Assembly: GCF_007676755.1 (NCBI RefSeq)
Contig: NZ_VEBK01000004.1
Span: 1 to 64,000, forward strand
Length of the DNA stretch: 64,000 bases
Source of the DNA: Bacillus sp. FJAT-22090
GTDB taxonomy: Bacteria; Bacillota; Bacilli; Bacillales_A; Planococcaceae
Reading direction: 5' to 3'
Below are positions 8,597-17,259 of the stretch, in pieces. The notes under the pieces are model-generated. The model saw only the letters and a list, made by a program, of their open reading frames with translations. It searched no databases and was not told where the DNA came from. The stretch's first letter is position 1. Every line of letters starts with the position of its first letter. The translations under genes were made by a program, and so were the position numbers.

Positions 8597-9784
8597 ATGT
8601 CACAAATGCTTGCTTTAGTTATTGTAATTGCTATTTTATTCATTGGAGATCTTGTTTCTACACGTACAAAGGCTTGGATTCCTTCCGTTTTTGTATCCGC
8701 TGTTTTATTCCTTATTGGATATTGGACGTTCTTTCCAAAAGATATCGTTCCTCTTGCCGGTGTACCACCGGTTGTTGCTACAATGATGATTTACTTGCTT
8801 ATTACCAACATGGGTACTTTGCTTTCGTTACAACAATTGAAAGAACAATGGAAAACTATATTAATATCTCTTGCTGGAATTTTAGGGATCATTGTAGCTC
8901 TCTTTGGAATTGGAACATTATTATTTGATATTGAAACAATTATTGTTGCAATTCCCCCTTTAGTCGGAGGAATAGTATCTGCTCTAATCATGTCAGAGGG
9001 AGCTGCTGACGCGGGACTAACAACCCTATCTGTTTTCGCAATCGTTATTTACGTGATGCAAGGCTTTGCTGGGTATCCTTTAACATCTATTGCACTTAAA
9101 AAAGAAGGAAAAAGGCTTTTGGAGAAGTATCGGAATGGAGAATTAGTTTTAACGGAACAAGCAAGTTCTACTTCAGATGAGCCAAAAGAAGAGCTGAAAA
9201 TGTTCCGTAAAATGCCTAAACAATATAATACAGACTATTTTAAGTTTTTCCGTCTAGCTTTCGTAGGCTTCCTTGCTTACCTTGTTTCTACATTATTAGC
9301 ACCGATCGTAACTGTTAGTCCGTATGTGCTCTGTTTGTTATTTGGTATTATTGCCGGAAGCTTCGGCTTTTTAGAACGTAATGTACTACAAAAAGCAAAT
9401 GGCTTTGGAATTTGTGTAATGGTTTTAATGTTATTTGTTTTCGATGGTTTAAAAGCTGCAACACCATCCATGATTGTAGAAATTATATATCCATTAGTTG
9501 GGACGATTGCTATAGGAGTTATTGGCATGTACCTTTTCTCTCTTATCATCGGTAAAGTCCTTAAGGTGAATAAAAATATGGCATTTGCTGTGTCTTTAAC
9601 CGCGTTATATGGCTTCCCTGCTGACTTTATAATTACGAATGAAGTGATCAACTCCTTAACACAGGATGAAAGAGAACGACAAGCATTAACAGATCATATG
9701 CTTGCCCCAATGCTAGTTGGTGGGTTTATAAGTGTAACAATCGTTTCTGTTATTCTCGCAGGTATATTCGTAGGATTCTTATAA
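8597..9784 (+). CDS. Multi-pass membrane transporter of the hydrolase operon
   Basis: A 395-residue, strongly hydrophobic protein with about 10 to 12 predicted membrane segments and one charged loop in the middle (about 172-210, KKEGKRLLEKYRNGEL). It has no ATP-binding motif, so it should be a secondary carrier. The glycine-rich stretch GGIVSALIMSEGAADAGLT suggests a discontinuous-helix substrate site as in GltS/CitMHS-like carriers, but I do not recognise the family firmly. It is the first gene of an operon with two M20 amidohydrolases (16 nt to the next start). Import of N-carbamoyl- or N-acyl-amino acids is therefore the best guess. AAAGGA precedes the ATG. Confidence 0.75.
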   Translation: MSQMLALVIVIAILFIGDLVSTRTKAWIPSVFVSAVLFLIGYWTFFPKDIVPLAGVPPVVATMMIYLLITNMGTLLSLQQLKEQWKTILISLAGILGIIVALFGIGTLLFDIETIIVAIPPLVGGIVSALIMSEGAADAGLTTLSVFAIVIYVMQGFAGYPLTSIALKKEGKRLLEKYRNGELVLTEQASSTSDEPKEELKMFRKMPKQYNTDYFKFFRLAFVGFLAYLVSTLLAPIVTVSPYVLCLLFGIIAGSFGFLERNVLQKANGFGICVMVLMLFVFDGLKAATPSMIVEIIYPLVGTIAIGVIGMYLFSLIIGKVLKVNKNMAFAVSLTALYGFPADFIITNEVINSLTQDERERQALTDHMLAPMLVGGFISVTIVSVILAGIFVGFL

Positions 9785-9800
9785 AAATAGGAGTGATAAT

Positions 9801-11030
9801 ATGTATGCAAATAAACAAAGAATCGAACAGCATATTGAACGTTTAAGTCAATTTACCGCCACCCCTGAAGTTGGTGTAACTAGACTTACTTATTCGAAAG
9901 AGGATTTAGAAGCTAGAAACTATATTAAAGATCGAATGCGTGAATATGGGCTAACTGTTTCGGAAGACGGTTTTGGAAATATTTTTGGGAAGCTTGAAGG
10001 ATCAATTCCAGACGCGCCTTCTGTTATCGTTGGCTCTCATTTCGATTCTGTTCCGAATGGTGGTGCTTACGATGGTACTGCTGGAGTTGTCATCGGATTA
10101 GAAGTAGCTGCTTTATTTCAAGAGAAGAATTGTAAGCCTGCGTATCCACTTGAAGTAATCGCACTTGTTGAAGAAGAAGGATCGCGTTTTGGTGGTGGAT
10201 TACTTGGCTCTAGAGGAATGATGGGGTTATTGACCGATGAAGACTTTAAAGTTCTTGCGGATAAAGACGGCATATTAGCCGAACAAGCAATGAAAAGCAT
10301 TGGCTTGGATCCTTCAAAAGAAAAGCTCCGAGATCCTAAGACGATAAAAGCCTTCCTTGAACTTCATATCGAGCAAGGTCCTATTCTAGAAGAAAAGGCT
10401 ATTCCAATTGGTGTAGTAGAAGCAATTGTCGGGTTAACTCAATTAGAAGTAACGATACAAGGCAAAGCTGGTCATGCTGGAACTACTCCAATGGATCACC
10501 GCTCAGACGCTCTTGTTGCAGCAGCCGAAGTGATTGCTGCCTTTCCACAGTTAGCTAAAGATGAAGGTGATGGTACCGTGATTACAACTGGACAGCTACA
10601 TGTATTTCCTAACGGTGCAAATGTTATTCCAGATAAAGTAGTTTTCTCGGTAGATATACGTTCTGGTAAAGAAGAACATGTGCAAAATGCTGTAAGGAAT
10701 GTGGAACAGTTGATAGCTTCGAAACAAGCTAATAGCATTCTTACTTCAAGCGAGCGATTACTGTATATTGCACCGAAAGAAATGGACTCAACTATTCGAT
10801 CGATCTTAAAAGAAACGAGCGACAAATTGAACGTCCCATATTGCGCAATCAATAGCGGGGCTGGTCACGATGCAATGGTTTTCTCTGATTTTACCGCTTG
10901 CGGAATGATATTCATTCCAAGTAAAGATGGACTTAGCCATTGCCCGGAAGAATGGTCGGATGCAAATCATTTGGTGAACGGTGCAAACATTTTGTTTCAA
11001 ACAGCTTTACAACTAACGGAGGGAAACTGA
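9801..11030 (+). CDS. L-carbamoylase / allantoate-amidohydrolase family M20 enzyme
   Basis: Binuclear metal hydrolase of 409 residues. Expected metal ligands are visible: His80 in GSHFDSVPNGGAYDG, Asp91, Glu126 in VEEEGSRF, His189 in LELHIEQGP and His380 in GLSHCPEEW; the dimerisation domain lies at about 210-325 and includes KAGHAGTTPM. The family includes N-carbamoyl-L-amino acid hydrolase, allantoate amidohydrolase and beta-ureidopropionase. No ureide or pyrimidine catabolic genes are near, and the partner gene is an aminoacylase, which favours L-carbamoylase. The two enzymes in one operon recall the carbamoylase/aminoacylase operon known from Geobacillus stearothermophilus. Substrate remains unproven. 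Confidence 0.88.
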   Translation: MYANKQRIEQHIERLSQFTATPEVGVTRLTYSKEDLEARNYIKDRMREYGLTVSEDGFGNIFGKLEGSIPDAPSVIVGSHFDSVPNGGAYDGTAGVVIGLEVAALFQEKNCKPAYPLEVIALVEEEGSRFGGGLLGSRGMMGLLTDEDFKVLADKDGILAEQAMKSIGLDPSKEKLRDPKTIKAFLELHIEQGPILEEKAIPIGVVEAIVGLTQLEVTIQGKAGHAGTTPMDHRSDALVAAAEVIAAFPQLAKDEGDGTVITTGQLHVFPNGANVIPDKVVFSVDIRSGKEEHVQNAVRNVEQLIASKQANSILTSSERLLYIAPKEMDSTIRSILKETSDKLNVPYCAINSGAGHDAMVFSDFTACGMIFIPSKDGLSHCPEEWSDANHLVNGANILFQTALQLTEGN

Positions 11031-11031
11031 T

Positions 11032-12207
11032 ATGATCAATTCAAAAATTAAAGAAGCGATTTCTAATTATAGTGAAGAGTTAACTGCACTACGTCGTAAA
11101 TTACATAGTGAACCCGAGTTATCATTTGAGGAATTCAAAACGACCGCTTTTGTTTGTGAGTACTTAGACAAGCTAGGCATCCCATATAGAAAAACAGAAC
11201 CTACTGGCGTTATCGCTGAAATCCAAGCTGTTCCAGGTGGAAAAACTGTTGCACTTCGCGGAGATATGGATGCACTAGCAGTAGACCAACTGAATACACA
11301 TGTCCCTTATGCATCTAAAACTCCTGGAAAAATGCACGCTTGCGGCCACGATGCACATACTTCCATGCTGCTTATTGCTGCGAAGGCTCTAAATGATGTA
11401 AAAGAAGAACTCCCAGGGAATGTTCGATTCTTATTCCAACCAGCAGAAGAAGTTGCAAGAGGTGCTCAAGCACTAGTAGACCAAGGTGCGATGGATGGAG
11501 TAGACAATGTATTTGGTATTCACATCTGGTCACAAATGCCAACACATAAAGTTGCTTGCTCGCCAGGGCCTTCCTTCGCCGCTGCTGATATTATTAAAGT
11601 GAAATTTAAAGGGAAAGGTGGACATGGAGCGATACCAGAAGCTTGTATCGACGCTGCAATTGTCGCCTCTTCCTTCGTCATGAATGTTCAAACGGTTGTT
11701 TCTAGAACGATTGATCCTCAAAGTCCTGCTGTTCTCACTATCGGTAAAATGGTTGTAGGGACTAGATTTAACGTAATCGCAGAAAATGCCGAAATCGAAG
11801 GAACAGTTCGTACATTCCATCCCGAAACGAGAGACCATATCGAAAAAAGCATTACGCAATACGCGGAGAATGTGGCAGCTATTTATGGAGCAACTGCAGA
11901 AGTGGAATATACCCGAGGTACGGATACCGTAGTTAATGAGGAAGAAAGCGCAAAACTCGTTCAGCAAGTTGCTATGGAAGCATTTGGTTCTAATGTTTTA
12001 TTTGATGAAAAACCGACAATGGGTGCAGAAGACTTCTCTGCTTACTTAACAAAGGCACCCGGTAGCTTTGCTTTAGTAGGTAGTGGTAATGCAGAAAAAG
12101 ATACAGAGTGGTCTCACCATCATGGAAACTTTGATATTGACGAAGATGCACTTGTCACCGGAGCAGAGCTATATGCGCAGTATGCATGGGCATACTTGAA
12201 GAAGTAA
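11032..12207 (+). CDS. M20D aminoacylase / N-acyl-amino acid amidohydrolase
   Basis: Metal-dependent amidohydrolase of 391 residues (AmaA/hippurate-hydrolase/IAA-amino acid hydrolase family). Key motifs: GDMDALAV (77-84), MHACGHDAHT with Cys104 and His106 as metal ligands, FQPAEE with Glu139/140, His164, the dimerisation domain at about 180-300, and the C-terminal EWSHHHGNFDID ligand region. It would free amino acids from N-acylated forms. Its ATG is one base after the stop of the carbamoylase-like gene and has GGAGG, so both are made together. Terminator at 12220-12254. Confidence 0.9.
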   Translation: MINSKIKEAISNYSEELTALRRKLHSEPELSFEEFKTTAFVCEYLDKLGIPYRKTEPTGVIAEIQAVPGGKTVALRGDMDALAVDQLNTHVPYASKTPGKMHACGHDAHTSMLLIAAKALNDVKEELPGNVRFLFQPAEEVARGAQALVDQGAMDGVDNVFGIHIWSQMPTHKVACSPGPSFAAADIIKVKFKGKGGHGAIPEACIDAAIVASSFVMNVQTVVSRTIDPQSPAVLTIGKMVVGTRFNVIAENAEIEGTVRTFHPETRDHIEKSITQYAENVAAIYGATAEVEYTRGTDTVVNEEESAKLVQQVAMEAFGSNVLFDEKPTMGAEDFSAYLTKAPGSFALVGSGNAEKDTEWSHHHGNFDIDEDALVTGAELYAQYAWAYLKK

Positions 12208-12219
12208 ATGGAAACTGTT

Positions 12220-12254
12220 AGCTCCTCCGAAATTATTCGGGGGGAGCTTTTTTA
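12220..12254 (+). terminator. Terminator of the transporter-hydrolase operon
   Basis: Stem AGCTCCTCCGAA / TTCGGGGGGAGCT with a short AT loop, followed by TTTTTTAGTTTTT. Confidence 0.85.
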
Positions 12255-12330
12255 GTTTTTAAGTGCTTTTCCAACTAAACACTCTAAAATTCCAACTAAT
12301 TCCTCCAAATCAGAATTATCTTTCACTTTC

Positions 12331-12358
12331 TGGAACCATTTCTTTCTTTTTTCGTATA
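12331..12358 (+). promoter_or_regulatory. ECF (sigma-W-like) promoter of the 98-residue membrane protein
   Basis: TGGAAC (12331-12336), 16-nt spacer, CGTATA (12353-12358). It differs from the sigma-W consensus TGAAAC-N16-CGTA by one base in the -35. No better sigma-A pair was found in the 136-nt gap. Confidence 0.55.
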
Positions 12359-12390
12359 TACTTAAGAAAATGGCTTTGGAGGGATAATCA

Positions 12391-12687
12391 ATGGAAGAAT
12401 TATTCGGACTCGGGATTGGCTTAGTGGCTGTCGTAATGATTTTTTCTATACCACTTACTGCAATTTGGACAACCCATTTACGAAAAACGCAAAAGTTTAA
12501 AGCCCAAATTGTGAAAGATGAAATTGAGCTAGAAAAACTAAAGTATAATAACTTTTTAATGGAAACAGAAAAAATGCGTTTAGACCTACAACAAAAACAG
12601 ACAGATTTACTAGAGTCTTCCGCTGACCCACTTATTGTAGATTTACAAAAACGTACACAAACAGAAGAGAAAACTTTTTCTTTCTAA
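12391..12687 (+). CDS. Small membrane protein with coiled coil (PspB-sized)
   Basis: Protein of 98 residues with one N-terminal membrane helix (about 5-28) and a charged cytoplasmic alpha-helical tail rich in E, K, L and Q (about 30-75), probably a coiled coil. Size and layout recall phage-shock protein PspB (short helix, then coiled coil), although no specific signature was recognised. GGAGGG precedes the ATG. The ECF-type promoter upstream suggests envelope-stress control. Single gene with its own terminator. No function is claimed. Confidence 0.8.
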   Translation: MEELFGLGIGLVAVVMIFSIPLTAIWTTHLRKTQKFKAQIVKDEIELEKLKYNNFLMETEKMRLDLQQKQTDLLESSADPLIVDLQKRTQTEEKTFSF

Positions 12688-12690
12688 AAA

Positions 12691-12727
12691 CAATCGTGCA
12701 GGAGTTCCTCCGCACGATTGTTTTTTT
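12691..12727 (+). terminator. Terminator of the 98-residue membrane protein gene
   Basis: Stem CAATCGTGC / GCACGATTG with an inner GGAG/CTCC pairing, followed by TTTTTTT. Confidence 0.85.
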
Positions 12728-12770
12728 AACGTATATTTATTTGCTCAGATTTTAGCTATTGCTCTTCCCC

Positions 12771-12973
12771 TCACATCTTTTTCTCCTTGATCCATGAAGA
12801 AATTTGATACGTCCCATATAAAAGAACAAATAATAATAGGAAATCTAGAATTATTAATATATTTAGTCCTTCTATTTCTTCTAAATTTCGATATAAGAAG
12901 AAAGAAGCAGGAAAGCAATGTAAAGGAATACTAACGGAACAATCCAAATCAGCCTTAACTTTATATTTTTCAT
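12771..12973 (-). pseudogene. Frameshifted small two-helix membrane protein
   Basis: Starting at ATG 12973 with GAGGTGAT upstream, the frame encodes MKNIKLRLIWIVPLVF and more hydrophobic residues, then stops at about 12882. In the next frame, without a new start, coding continues as NLEEIEGLNILIILDF then a second hydrophobic helix, SSWIKEKKM and a stop at 12771-12773. Joined, this is about 67 residues with two membrane helices and a positively charged end. The join must lie in or near a CTT-rich tract (about 12885-12912), and one base is missing (or two extra). It is either a broken gene or a sequencing error. Family not recognised. Confidence 0.6.
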
Positions 12974-13020
12974 ACTAATAATCACCTCTGATAGACGGGA
13001 TAAGAGCTCGTATCATTTTC

Positions 13021-13160
13021 AGTTCCGCAACTATGTACCACAAATTGTAATATATTATGCTCTTCCAAACATGCTTGAATCTGGAACATATTGCGGAGCT
13101 TACAATTATTTCTGGTAAGCAGGCAATACTTCCATTCTTTGGAGTACTGCCTGCTTTTTC
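13021..13160 (+). ncRNA. Candidate small structured RNA ending in a terminator
   Basis: The 190-nt gap between the small membrane gene and the ABC operon holds two strong hairpins on the plus strand. The first pairs AGTTCCGCAACTATGTACC (13021-13039) with GGAACATATTGCGGAGCT (13083-13100), about 17 pairs with one bulge. The second, 13117-13156 (AGCAGGCAATACTTCC / GGAGTACTGCCTGCT), is followed by TTTTT and points toward the 3' end of the ABC operon. No plus-strand gene precedes it and no clear promoter was found, so the RNA is only a candidate; the second hairpin could instead be a roadblock terminator. Confidence 0.3.
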
Positions 13161-13162
13161 AT

Positions 13163-14971
13163 TCAAATATTAAACTGACTTTCATACAATTCGTGATAGA
13201 ATCCTTTTTGCTTCAATAGTTCTTTATGTGTCCCGGATTCTATTAGTTCTCCTTGATTAATAACTAATATACGATCTGCGTTTTCGATTGTTTTTAAACG
13301 GTGGGCAATAACAAAGCTCGTTCTACCCTCCGATAATCGATTGATCCCTTGCTGGATTTCGATTTCTGTCCTCGTATCGATGCTTGAGGTGGCTTCATCT
13401 AAAATTAGTATATCGGAATCTGCTAAGATCGCTCGTGCAATTGCTAGCAATTGGCGTTGCCCTTGACTTAGGCTTGAGCCACCAGAAGTAATTTGGGTTT
13501 CATACTGTTCTGGCAAATGCTTGATAAAGCCGTGTGCGGAAGCCATTTTGGCAGCGGCAATGACCTCTTCGTCCGTTGCTTCTAATCGACCATAACGGAT
13601 ATTCTCCAAAATCGTTCCAGTAAATAAAAATGTATCTTGAAGTACAATTCCTATTTTTTCTCGGAGCTTACTAATTTGATAGTCTTTAATCGTTCGACCA
13701 TCGATTTTAATCTCGCCGGAATCGATATCATAAAAACGCATTAACAAATTGATAATCGTTGTTTTCCCTGAACCAGTCGGTCCAACTAATGCGATTTTTT
13801 CACCTGCTCTTGCTTGGAAGCTGATGTCTTTCAAAATTGGCTTGCCGTCCTCATAGGAGAAGTTTACATTTGAAAACTCTACATCTCCTTTAAAAGATTC
13901 AATGGAAATTGCATTTTTTTCATCCTTCAAATCGACTGGTTCATCCATGATTTCAAATACCCGCTCTGCACCAGCAATAGCAGACTGGAACGTGTTTAGT
14001 AGGCTAGATAACTGGTTAATCGGACGGAAAAACTGACGTGAGTACGTGACAAAAGCGGCTATAATTCCAACTGTGGCCATCCCTTGCACCGTCATAAGTG
14101 CTCCGACTCCAATGATTAATGCGAGACCTAGGTTATTGATGAAGTTATTAATCGGTCCTAAGAAACCAGATACCGTATCGGCTGCCATGGCTGAATGTCT
14201 CAGTCTTTCATTCACCACGGAAAATTTTGTGAACGTTTTTTCTTCTTGCCCGAAAATGGTGATGACTTCGTTTCCCGAAATGGCTTCCTCTATGAAACCG
14301 TTCAACTCACCCAAATCACGCTGCCTTTTGATGAAATTACTACTACTGTATGTAATAATCTTTTTCGTTGTAAAAATGATTAAAGGAATTACTAGTAATG
14401 AGACGATAGCAAGTACCCAATTGAGCAAAAACATTGCAACAGCAACACCCGAAACCATTAAAATAGAAGAAAATATTTGGATAACACTCTGACTTAGCGC
14501 ATTATTCAAGCTTTCAATATCATTCGTCACACGGCTCATCAGGTCACCATGTGTCCGTTTATCAAAAAAGCGTAAAGACAATGTTTGAAATTTATTAAAT
14601 AGATCCTGCCGTAATATACGAATGGTTTGCAAGGATACTCGAACCATCAGAAACGTTTGGAGCCAAGTAAAAATAGATGCAGCGATATAAACAGCAGCAA
14701 GTAACACTAAAAATCGAAGTGTTCCATTCATGTCTTTTGGCATGATGTATTGATCAATGATAACACCTATTAAATACGGTACGAGTAAGTTCAAAAGCGT
14801 AGAAATGATAACAAAAATAATCGAAGCGATCATCGCTAGCTTTTGTTTCTCCATGTATCGCCATATTCTCTTTATTGTTCCTTTTCGATCTTTTGCTTTT
14901 ACAACAGGTCCTCCAAATCCTCTCGGGCCACGCGCACGACTGAGAGCATTGGATGTGGAAGCTTTATTCAT
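13163..14971 (-). CDS. Heterodimeric ABC exporter, catalytic half (YfiC-like)
   Basis: The 602-residue half-transporter has six membrane helices (about 45-330) fused to an ATPase domain. Walker A is GPTGSGKT (397-404), Walker B ILILDE (521-526) with the catalytic Glu526, and the switch histidine is His557 in IAHRL. Its signature motif is LSQGQ (501-505) instead of LSGGQ. The partner encoded just upstream has the opposite defects, so together they form one working and one degenerate ATP site, as in BmrC/BmrD-type multidrug exporters. Start and upstream stop overlap by 4 nt. Likely exports drugs, lipids or peptides; substrate unknown. Controlled by the PadR gene of the same operon. Confidence 0.92.
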   Translation of the reverse strand: MNKASTSNALSRARGPRGFGGPVVKAKDRKGTIKRIWRYMEKQKLAMIASIIFVIISTLLNLLVPYLIGVIIDQYIMPKDMNGTLRFLVLLAAVYIAASIFTWLQTFLMVRVSLQTIRILRQDLFNKFQTLSLRFFDKRTHGDLMSRVTNDIESLNNALSQSVIQIFSSILMVSGVAVAMFLLNWVLAIVSLLVIPLIIFTTKKIITYSSSNFIKRQRDLGELNGFIEEAISGNEVITIFGQEEKTFTKFSVVNERLRHSAMAADTVSGFLGPINNFINNLGLALIIGVGALMTVQGMATVGIIAAFVTYSRQFFRPINQLSSLLNTFQSAIAGAERVFEIMDEPVDLKDEKNAISIESFKGDVEFSNVNFSYEDGKPILKDISFQARAGEKIALVGPTGSGKTTIINLLMRFYDIDSGEIKIDGRTIKDYQISKLREKIGIVLQDTFLFTGTILENIRYGRLEATDEEVIAAAKMASAHGFIKHLPEQYETQITSGGSSLSQGQRQLLAIARAILADSDILILDEATSSIDTRTEIEIQQGINRLSEGRTSFVIAHRLKTIENADRILVINQGELIESGTHKELLKQKGFYHELYESQFNI

Positions 14972-16704
14972 ACGTATACCTCCTTCCCTGTTTGTGTTTC
15001 ATAAATTCCACGATATACGGAACTGTTTTCTAATAACTCACTATGCGTACCACTCGCTTCAATTGTTCCATCATCGATAACTAAAATCTTATCAGCGTCT
15101 ATTATCGAAGAAACTTTTGAAGAAATGATGAATACCGTCGTATGTGCATGGTTCTGCTTCAATGCTTGTTGTACCGAAGCTTCCGACAATGCATCAATAG
15201 CAGAGGTTGAATCATCTAGCACTAAAATTTTCGGCTTGCGGATAAACGCACGGGTCATCGACAGACGTTGCTTTTGACCACCAGATAAATTCGTTGCTCC
15301 CTGCATAAGTTCATGCGAAAATCTATTCTCCAATTTATCGATAAATTCAGTTGCAGCTGCAGACTTAGCCGCTTCTTCCATTTCTATAATCGTTGCTTCT
15401 TCTTTTCCGTAACGTAAATTCTCCTCGATTGTTCCTGAAAATAATGTAGCTTTTTGCGGAACAAAACCGATAGATTCTCTTAAGATTCCAAGTGGATAGT
15501 CCTTTAAATTAATCCCGTCGATTAGAATCTCGCCTGAGTCTGGATCGTAAAGTCGCGGAATCAGTTTAACAAGCGTTGACTTCCCACTTCCAGTAGAGCC
15601 AATAATACCAATGGTTTCTCCCGCTTTCGCTTTAAAGGAAACATTTTTTAATACATACTCACCGTTTTTACTATAACTAAAATTCACGTCTTTAAATTCT
15701 ACTTCTCCTCTCACTTGAGGGATCAAGGTATGCGTTTTAGGTTCCTGAATATCGATATCTGTATCAAGCACTTGCCTTATTCGATTAGCAGAAGTAAAGG
15801 AACGAGTGATTTGCATTAATACATGGCTACTTGTCATCAGCCCATTCATAATAATATTCAAATAGTTGATAAAGGCTAGAATAACACCGACTTGAAGCGT
15901 TCCTTCATTTACTTTTATAGCACCCATCCACATACCAGCGACCACCCCAAGATTCACGATAAATAGCATAATAGGCATTAACGTTAGAATGACTTGCTCT
16001 GCAGACATATTCCGCTTGGTTAATGTGTCATTCACTTTTTGAAAGGTTTTAATTTCATAGCTTTGTCGATCGAATGCTTTAATTACTCGAATTCCTGCAA
16101 AAGTTTCTTGCAGTTTTGTGTTCACTTGGTCCATTGCTCTTTGTACCTTCGCAAAAAGCTGCCCAGATTTAGCAGAAAAGAAATAAATACATACCATTAA
16201 AATTGGAATAGCCACTAATAGAACTGGAAATAATTCACGCGCAGTATACCAAACAATCACGACTGCTCCTATAAAAAGTAGCGGTCCACGGACAAAAATA
16301 CGCAAAGTCATCATCAATGCCTGTTGTACTGCTGTCACGTCATTCGTTACGATCGTGATGAGTTTCCCAGCACCAAATGAATCCGTATTTTTACTAGAAA
16401 ACTGCTCCGTCTTTTTAAATACATCACGCCGGATATCTGCCGCGAAGTTTACAGCTGCTTTCGTACTGTAAATCGTGCTTCCTGCTCCCCCGATTAGACC
16501 GATAAAGGCTGTGAAAAGCATTAACAGTCCAAGCCTAATCACATAAGCATTATCATTATTTGCAATCCCAACATCAATCATATGTTGCATAATAGTTGGT
16601 TGGAGTAAATCCATCGCTACTTCTACACACATTAGAAGTGGACCTAGTATTGCAAATAATGTATAAGGCTTTACATATGTCAATAATTTACTTAGGGATT
16701 TCAT
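14968..16704 (-). CDS. Heterodimeric ABC exporter, degenerate half (YfiB-like)
   Basis: Half-transporter of 578 residues: membrane domain about 15-300, ATPase domain about 330-578. Walker A GSTGSGKS (369-376) and signature LSGGQ (473-477) are intact. The Walker B end reads LVLDD, with Asp498 where the catalytic glutamate should be, and the switch histidine is replaced (IISSKVSSI, Ser529). These changes mark the non-hydrolysing site of asymmetric ABC exporters. It works with the product of 13163-14971 and lies 13 nt downstream of the PadR gene. Confidence 0.92.
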   Translation of the reverse strand: MKSLSKLLTYVKPYTLFAILGPLLMCVEVAMDLLQPTIMQHMIDVGIANNDNAYVIRLGLLMLFTAFIGLIGGAGSTIYSTKAAVNFAADIRRDVFKKTEQFSSKNTDSFGAGKLITIVTNDVTAVQQALMMTLRIFVRGPLLFIGAVVIVWYTARELFPVLLVAIPILMVCIYFFSAKSGQLFAKVQRAMDQVNTKLQETFAGIRVIKAFDRQSYEIKTFQKVNDTLTKRNMSAEQVILTLMPIMLFIVNLGVVAGMWMGAIKVNEGTLQVGVILAFINYLNIIMNGLMTSSHVLMQITRSFTSANRIRQVLDTDIDIQEPKTHTLIPQVRGEVEFKDVNFSYSKNGEYVLKNVSFKAKAGETIGIIGSTGSGKSTLVKLIPRLYDPDSGEILIDGINLKDYPLGILRESIGFVPQKATLFSGTIEENLRYGKEEATIIEMEEAAKSAAATEFIDKLENRFSHELMQGATNLSGGQKQRLSMTRAFIRKPKILVLDDSTSAIDALSEASVQQALKQNHAHTTVFIISSKVSSIIDADKILVIDDGTIEASGTHSELLENSSVYRGIYETQTGKEVYV

Positions 16705-16717
16705 AACATTCCCCTCT

Positions 16718-17179
16718 CTAGTTGTTTTCTTTCTGTAGACGCTCTGTGATTTCTCTCATAAATTCTATTAATCTCGCTGATTTTTCGGAACTACTTCGGG
16801 ATTGTTTGATAGCTCGATGGATTTCTATTTCCCATAAATCCATTGCTGCCTTTAGTTGGACAGCCTCCTCTGAATTTTGCCATATCCAACGAGCCTTCCA
16901 CTCTTCCCAGAAGTCTTCCACTCCGCGATTCCCGAATTCTTTGAGGCGGATTTCCCCTTTGTCCATTAAAAAATAAGTCTTTTTATCGGATGTAGAATCT
17001 AGTCCTATCATCTCTTTTTCCGTTAACTCTTGAAGCGCTGGATATATTGTTCCAGCACTCGCTGTATATAGTCCACCGGAACGATTTTCTAATTCCTTCA
17101 TCATTTGATAACCGTGCATCATCTCTTCTTTTAGCAAATGCAAAATAGCTATTTGTATAAATCCTCTACGTTTTTTCAT
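16718..17179 (-). CDS. PadR-family transcriptional regulator
   Basis: Protein of 153 residues with the PadR winged helix (about 1-80: LHLLKEEMMHGYQMMKELE, then AGTIYPALQELTEKEMI) and a helical C-terminal dimerisation part. The start at 17179 has AAAGGAG 7 nt upstream; the open frame runs further up but crosses the operator. PadR proteins often repress the multidrug exporter in the same operon and respond to its substrates directly, as LmrR does. First gene of a three-gene operon with the two ABC halves. Confidence 0.9.
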   Translation of the reverse strand: MKKRRGFIQIAILHLLKEEMMHGYQMMKELENRSGGLYTASAGTIYPALQELTEKEMIGLDSTSDKKTYFLMDKGEIRLKEFGNRGVEDFWEEWKARWIWQNSEEAVQLKAAMDLWEIEIHRAIKQSRSSSEKSARLIEFMREITERLQKENN

Positions 17180-17197
17180 TTGATCTTCTCCTTTAAC

Positions 17198-17222
17198 TAT
17201 ATCGGTAATTTTAATCGATATA
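17198..17222 (-). promoter_or_regulatory. PadR operator
   Basis: Inverted repeat TATATCG-N11-CGATATA centred 30 nt upstream of the padR start. It is the only strong dyad in the leader of the operon and lies where the transcription start should be. Confidence 0.6.
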
Positions 17223-17259
17223 AAAAATAATTGCAAGTACGTGTTTTATGCACAATATT

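Noticed and set aside
9801-11030. Allantoate degradation pathway
   Set aside because: No allantoinase, ureidoglycolate or purine genes are nearby; the partner aminoacylase favours carbamoylase.
12975-13166. Minus-strand open frame of 63 codons in front of the ABC operon end
   Set aside because: No ribosome binding site, composition not protein-like, and it runs through both hairpins of the candidate RNA.
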